The position numbers and the translations under genes were made by a program. This document shows positions 61,927 to 64,000 of a stretch of DNA of 64,000 nt, in pieces. The first letter of the stretch is position 1; each line of letters opens with the position of its first letter. The notes below the pieces were generated by a model, which was not told where the DNA came from, did no database searches, and saw nothing but the letters and a program-made list of their open reading frames with translations. The DNA is from Alphaproteobacteria bacterium (GTDB taxonomy: Bacteria; Pseudomonadota; Alphaproteobacteria; Rhodobacterales; Rhodobacteraceae): the NCBI GenBank assembly GCA_030425925.1, contig JAUHZO010000017.1, forward strand, positions 32,665-96,664, given 5' to 3'.

Positions 61927-62984
61927 GCGCGACCTGCCCGGGCGAACCCTTCGAAAAAGGCCCCGAACGCATCGGTGCTGGCCGACGCCATGTCGAGCAC
62001 GTCGCGCGCGGCGGGCGACAACGCGCCATCCATGCGGCGGCGCATCACGTCCCAGTCGCCGCTGCGCCCGTCTTCGAACGCAAGCAGCATCTGGCTGATC
62101 TCGCGCAGGGCGGTGGTGCCGCGCGGCGCACGGTCGAACCGTGTGCGGCCCGGCACCAGCGCCTTGCGGAACGGCTCTTGCCCCGACACGGCCGCGTACC
62201 AGTTGCAGACCAGGAATTCGTGATAGTCATCGTTCAACGAGACATGTTCCCCGCTTTCAAACCCGAAGGCCTGCGTTTCCTGATGCAACCAAGCTGTCCA
62301 TACTTCGGGAATATGCTCGCGCATAAAGTGTAATGCAATACAGATTTCGGACAGAAGGTCTGCATTCTGGTCCAGAAACGCGACAAGTCCGGCAAAATGA
62401 AGGCTTTGCACCACCTCGGCCCCCAGCTGCGGGTCGCGGCGGCCGTATTCCCCAAGATAGAAGACGATATGCGTCAGCTCGTAGGCCGCCTTCTTGTTCG
62501 GCAGGGCGAACGTCCTTGATCTGCCGGCAAAATCGCGCAGGCGGTCGTCGAGACCGGGATCGTTCAGCGGGCTGACATTGCGCCGCTCCATCAGGCGCCG
62601 CGCCTCGGCGCGCTGCAGGTCGGACAGTTCGGCACCGACAAGGCCTTCGCGGGCGGCAAACTGCACCACGCGCTCGCCGACATCGCCGGGCATGCCCAGC
62701 GATTCGAGGTCGAGCACAAGCGACAGCATGAAACGGTAATATTGTGGAAAGAACTGCAGGCGCTCCATCGCATGGGCGTAGAACCCGGCATGGATCGCCA
62801 GCGCCTCGGCGGGCACCGGCGTGCCCGAGCTTTCGAGGATGTTCAGGACCTCGGCGTTTTCCTTCAGCCAGAACACATCCGCGCCGACGCGGCGGTTTTC
62901 GGCAAACAGACCCAGAAGCGCGGCAAGCCGCGCTTCCAGGGGCAGGATCCGGGACGGGACGCTCAGGGTGATGACGTTGTTCAT
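61923..62984 (-). CDS. Unrecognised all-helical protein, 353 aa
   Basis: No family I can name with confidence. The sequence is almost entirely helical, without signal peptide or membrane segments. Landmarks: LPLEARLAALLGLFAENRR, EALAIHAGFYAHAMERLQFFPQYYRFML, the distinctive KKAAYELTHIVFYLGEYGRRDP (about residues 165-186), SLHFAGLVAFLDQNADLLSEICIALHFMREH and QAFGFESGEHVSLNDDYHEFLVCNWYAAV. The ELTHIVFYL region, with a lone His, could be an active or metal site. GAGGAG precedes ATG 62984. It follows the repeat-protein gene by 57 bp and overlaps the transporter gene, so a role linked to the repeat protein is plausible but unproven. Confidence 0.85.
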   Translation of the reverse strand: MNNVITLSVPSRILPLEARLAALLGLFAENRRVGADVFWLKENAEVLNILESSGTPVPAEALAIHAGFYAHAMERLQFFPQYYRFMLSLVLDLESLGMPGDVGERVVQFAAREGLVGAELSDLQRAEARRLMERRNVSPLNDPGLDDRLRDFAGRSRTFALPNKKAAYELTHIVFYLGEYGRRDPQLGAEVVQSLHFAGLVAFLDQNADLLSEICIALHFMREHIPEVWTAWLHQETQAFGFESGEHVSLNDDYHEFLVCNWYAAVSGQEPFRKALVPGRTRFDRAPRGTTALREISQMLLAFEDGRSGDWDVMRRRMDGALSPAARDVLDMASASTDAFGAFFEGFARAGRA

Positions 62985-63041
62985 GGAACGGTCTCCTCTG
63001 TCAGTTGCGGCAGAGCTGAAACGCCCCGCCCGGTCATGGGA

Positions 63042-63758
63042 TCAGGCGGTCACCGGGGCACACCAGTTGGTGAAGGCCTCGACAGCGTCGCCACGGTCGG
63101 CTTCGCCGGTGGTAGGGCCGCACCAGTTGGTGAAGGCTTCAACCGCGTCGCCCTGCCCGGCGTCGCTCGTCACCGGAGCGCACCAGTTGGTGAACGCTTC
63201 GACGGCATCGCCACGGTCGGCTTCGCTGGTGGTCGGAGCGCACCAGTTGGTGAAGGCTTCGACCGCGTCGCCGCGGTCGGCTTCGCTCGTCACCGGGGCA
63301 CACCAGTTGGTGAAGGCTTCAACCGCGTCGCCACGGTCGGCTTCGCTCGTCACCGGGGCACACCAGTTGGTGAAGGCTTCAACCGCGTCGCCACGGTCGG
63401 CTTCGCTGGTGACGGGCGCGCACCAATTGGTGAACGCTTCGACGGCGTCGCCCTGCCCGGCGTCGCTCGTCACCGGGGCGCACCAGTTGGTGAACGCTTC
63501 GACGGCATCGCCGCGGTCGGCTTCGCTGGTGACGGGCGCGCACCAGTTGGTGAAGGCTTCAACCGCGTCGCCGGTCTCCGCCTGGCTGGTGGTCGGACCG
63601 CACCAGTTGGTGAACGCCTCGACGGCATCGCCACGGTCGGCGTCGCCGGTGGTCGGGCCGCACCAGTTGGTAAAGGCTTCGACGGCATCGCCGGTCAGCG
63701 CGCTGGCGGCGCTGGTAAGGAATTCTTGACGGGTGGTGTGCTTACGTTCTGCGGACAT
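63042..63758 (-). CDS. Eleven-fold 20-residue repeat protein with invariant FTNWC, 238 aa
   Basis: Start ATG 63758. A 22-residue N-terminal segment (MSAERKHTTRQEFLTSAASALT) precedes eleven head-to-tail repeats. Every repeat starts GDAVEAFTNWC and continues with [AG]P[VT]T plus a variable tail (SEADR, SDAGQ, SQAET, GDADR, GEADR); the last is cut to APVTA. Each unit has one Cys and one Trp. No signal peptide or membrane helix. Synonymous codon differences occur at several positions of the invariant block while the residues do not change, showing selection on the protein. The repeats could be units of a metal-binding scaffold or core peptides of a modified precursor. First gene of a unit with the 353-aa protein and a DMT transporter. 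Confidence 0.9.
   Translation of the reverse strand: MSAERKHTTRQEFLTSAASALTGDAVEAFTNWCGPTTGDADRGDAVEAFTNWCGPTTSQAETGDAVEAFTNWCAPVTSEADRGDAVEAFTNWCAPVTSDAGQGDAVEAFTNWCAPVTSEADRGDAVEAFTNWCAPVTSEADRGDAVEAFTNWCAPVTSEADRGDAVEAFTNWCAPTTSEADRGDAVEAFTNWCAPVTSDAGQGDAVEAFTNWCGPTTGEADRGDAVEAFTNWCAPVTA
63061..63720 (-). repeat. Eleven 60-bp in-frame tandem repeats
   Basis: The string caccagttgg (caccaattgg once) recurs exactly every 60 bp at 63061, 63121, and so on to 63661. There are no spacers, and all units are read in one frame on the minus strand. Confidence 0.97.
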
Positions 63759-63933
63759 TTGGCAGGCTCCTCTGCTGACCATGAGTGGTGGCCAAACGGT
63801 GCCCGCAAAACGCGTTTGCAAAAAAGTTAATTCTTGTTAAAGTAGATTAATACCGATTCTTTCCACATTAGGTTCAGGACCCATTGAATGAGCGGTAAGC
63901 TCATGATTCACTGTTCGAAAAGGGAGCGGTGGC
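63759..63933. other. AT-rich spacer between repeat gene and IS element
   Basis: Contains a distinctly AT-rich stretch (63805-63870) with TTAA at 63827, 63837 and 63847, that is, every 10 bp. It should carry the promoter of the repeat gene. The left end of the IS lies somewhere in about 63865-63930 but no terminal inverted repeat can be assigned because the other end is outside the window. Confidence 0.5.
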
Positions 63934-64000
63934 ATGAGCAATCTCTTCTGGCTGACGGACGCGCAGATGGCGCGTCTGGAGCCCTACTTCCCGAAGTCGC
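63934..64000 (+). CDS. IS5-family transposase, N-terminal fragment (cut by window edge)
   Basis: ATG 63934, preceded by AAGGGAG, encodes MSNLFWLTDAQMARLEPYFP, the typical beginning of IS5-type (IS427-like) DDE transposases. Only 22 codons are in the window. Indicates an insertion sequence beside the promoter of the repeat-protein operon. Confidence 0.75.
   Translation, partial: MSNLFWLTDAQMARLEPYFPKS

Noticed and set aside
63061..63720. CRISPR-like regular repeat array
   Set aside because: The 60-bp units are contiguous, have no unique spacers, keep one reading frame and encode a conserved peptide; no cas genes are near.

Overview
The window looks like core chromosome of a high-GC alphaproteobacterium of the Rhodobacterales (Roseobacter/Rhodobacter type). 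The evidence is the gene order yceD-rpmF-plsX-fabH-ihfA-merR, an alphaproteobacterial LexA box (GTTC-N7-GTTC) in front of recA, a CckA-type cell-cycle kinase with a CtrA-like TTAA-N7-TTAA motif at its start, OlsB, and an A-site Fe-S carrier next to dgt. Nothing suggests a plasmid. The last 67 bases are the start of an IS5-type transposase.

Layout. 1-6025 (minus) is the first 2,008 codons of a giant secreted parallel-beta-helix protein with RTX repeats, cut by the window edge. 6437-7777 is a second RTX protein. 8218-10593 is a two-gene chemoreceptor operon (periplasmic Cache-like protein plus MCP), divergent from an MttB-family methyltransferase (10887-12422). 12500-14709 carries an SMR transporter and typA. 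14774-15480 holds two tandem 89-aa secreted paralogues. 15834-20454 is the MOSC/DUF1330/alaS/recA block. 20613-26311 carries a sulfotransferase-like gene, cckA, an RsmB-like RNA methyltransferase and guaB. 26605-30483 has a CaiB-type CoA-transferase, a periplasmic DsrE protein and a RACo/RamA-like corrinoid-protein activator, followed by a stack of hairpins and tRNA-Gly(CCC). 31137-32858 is a third RTX protein.

32939-37734 is a compact signalling island: a flavohaemoglobin-like globin, a PAS-class III cyclase coupled to a truncated haemoglobin, and a PAS hybrid histidine kinase with an OmpR-type regulator. 37799-42669 has an HDAC-like deacetylase, an AbrB-type membrane protein, an Uup-type ABC-F ATPase and olsB. 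42744-47986 has bamE and the yceD-rpmF-plsX-fabH-ihfA-merR run, followed by tRNA-Pro(GGG). 48390-51480 has an SGNH-like protein with a long PE/PQ linker, a double-length dCTP deaminase and a small basic protein. 51574-61021 is largely housekeeping: scpB-scpA-nagZ-SPOR-argS, a cation/proton antiporter, a degenerate SDR, dgt and an Fe-S carrier.

61048-63758 is the most unusual locus. It is an apparent operon in which an 11 x 20-residue repeat protein (each repeat carries an invariant GDAVEAFTNWC block) precedes an unrecognised all-helical 353-aa protein, which overlaps an EamA-type transporter by ATGA. A precursor/modifier/exporter arrangement is one possible reading, but nothing in the sequence proves it.

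The window contains several signalling inputs (MCP, globin/PAS/cyclase, two hybrid kinases) and three secreted RTX proteins, but no type I secretion genes. MttB and its likely activator are both present about 16 kb apart, without an obvious corrinoid-binding protein.
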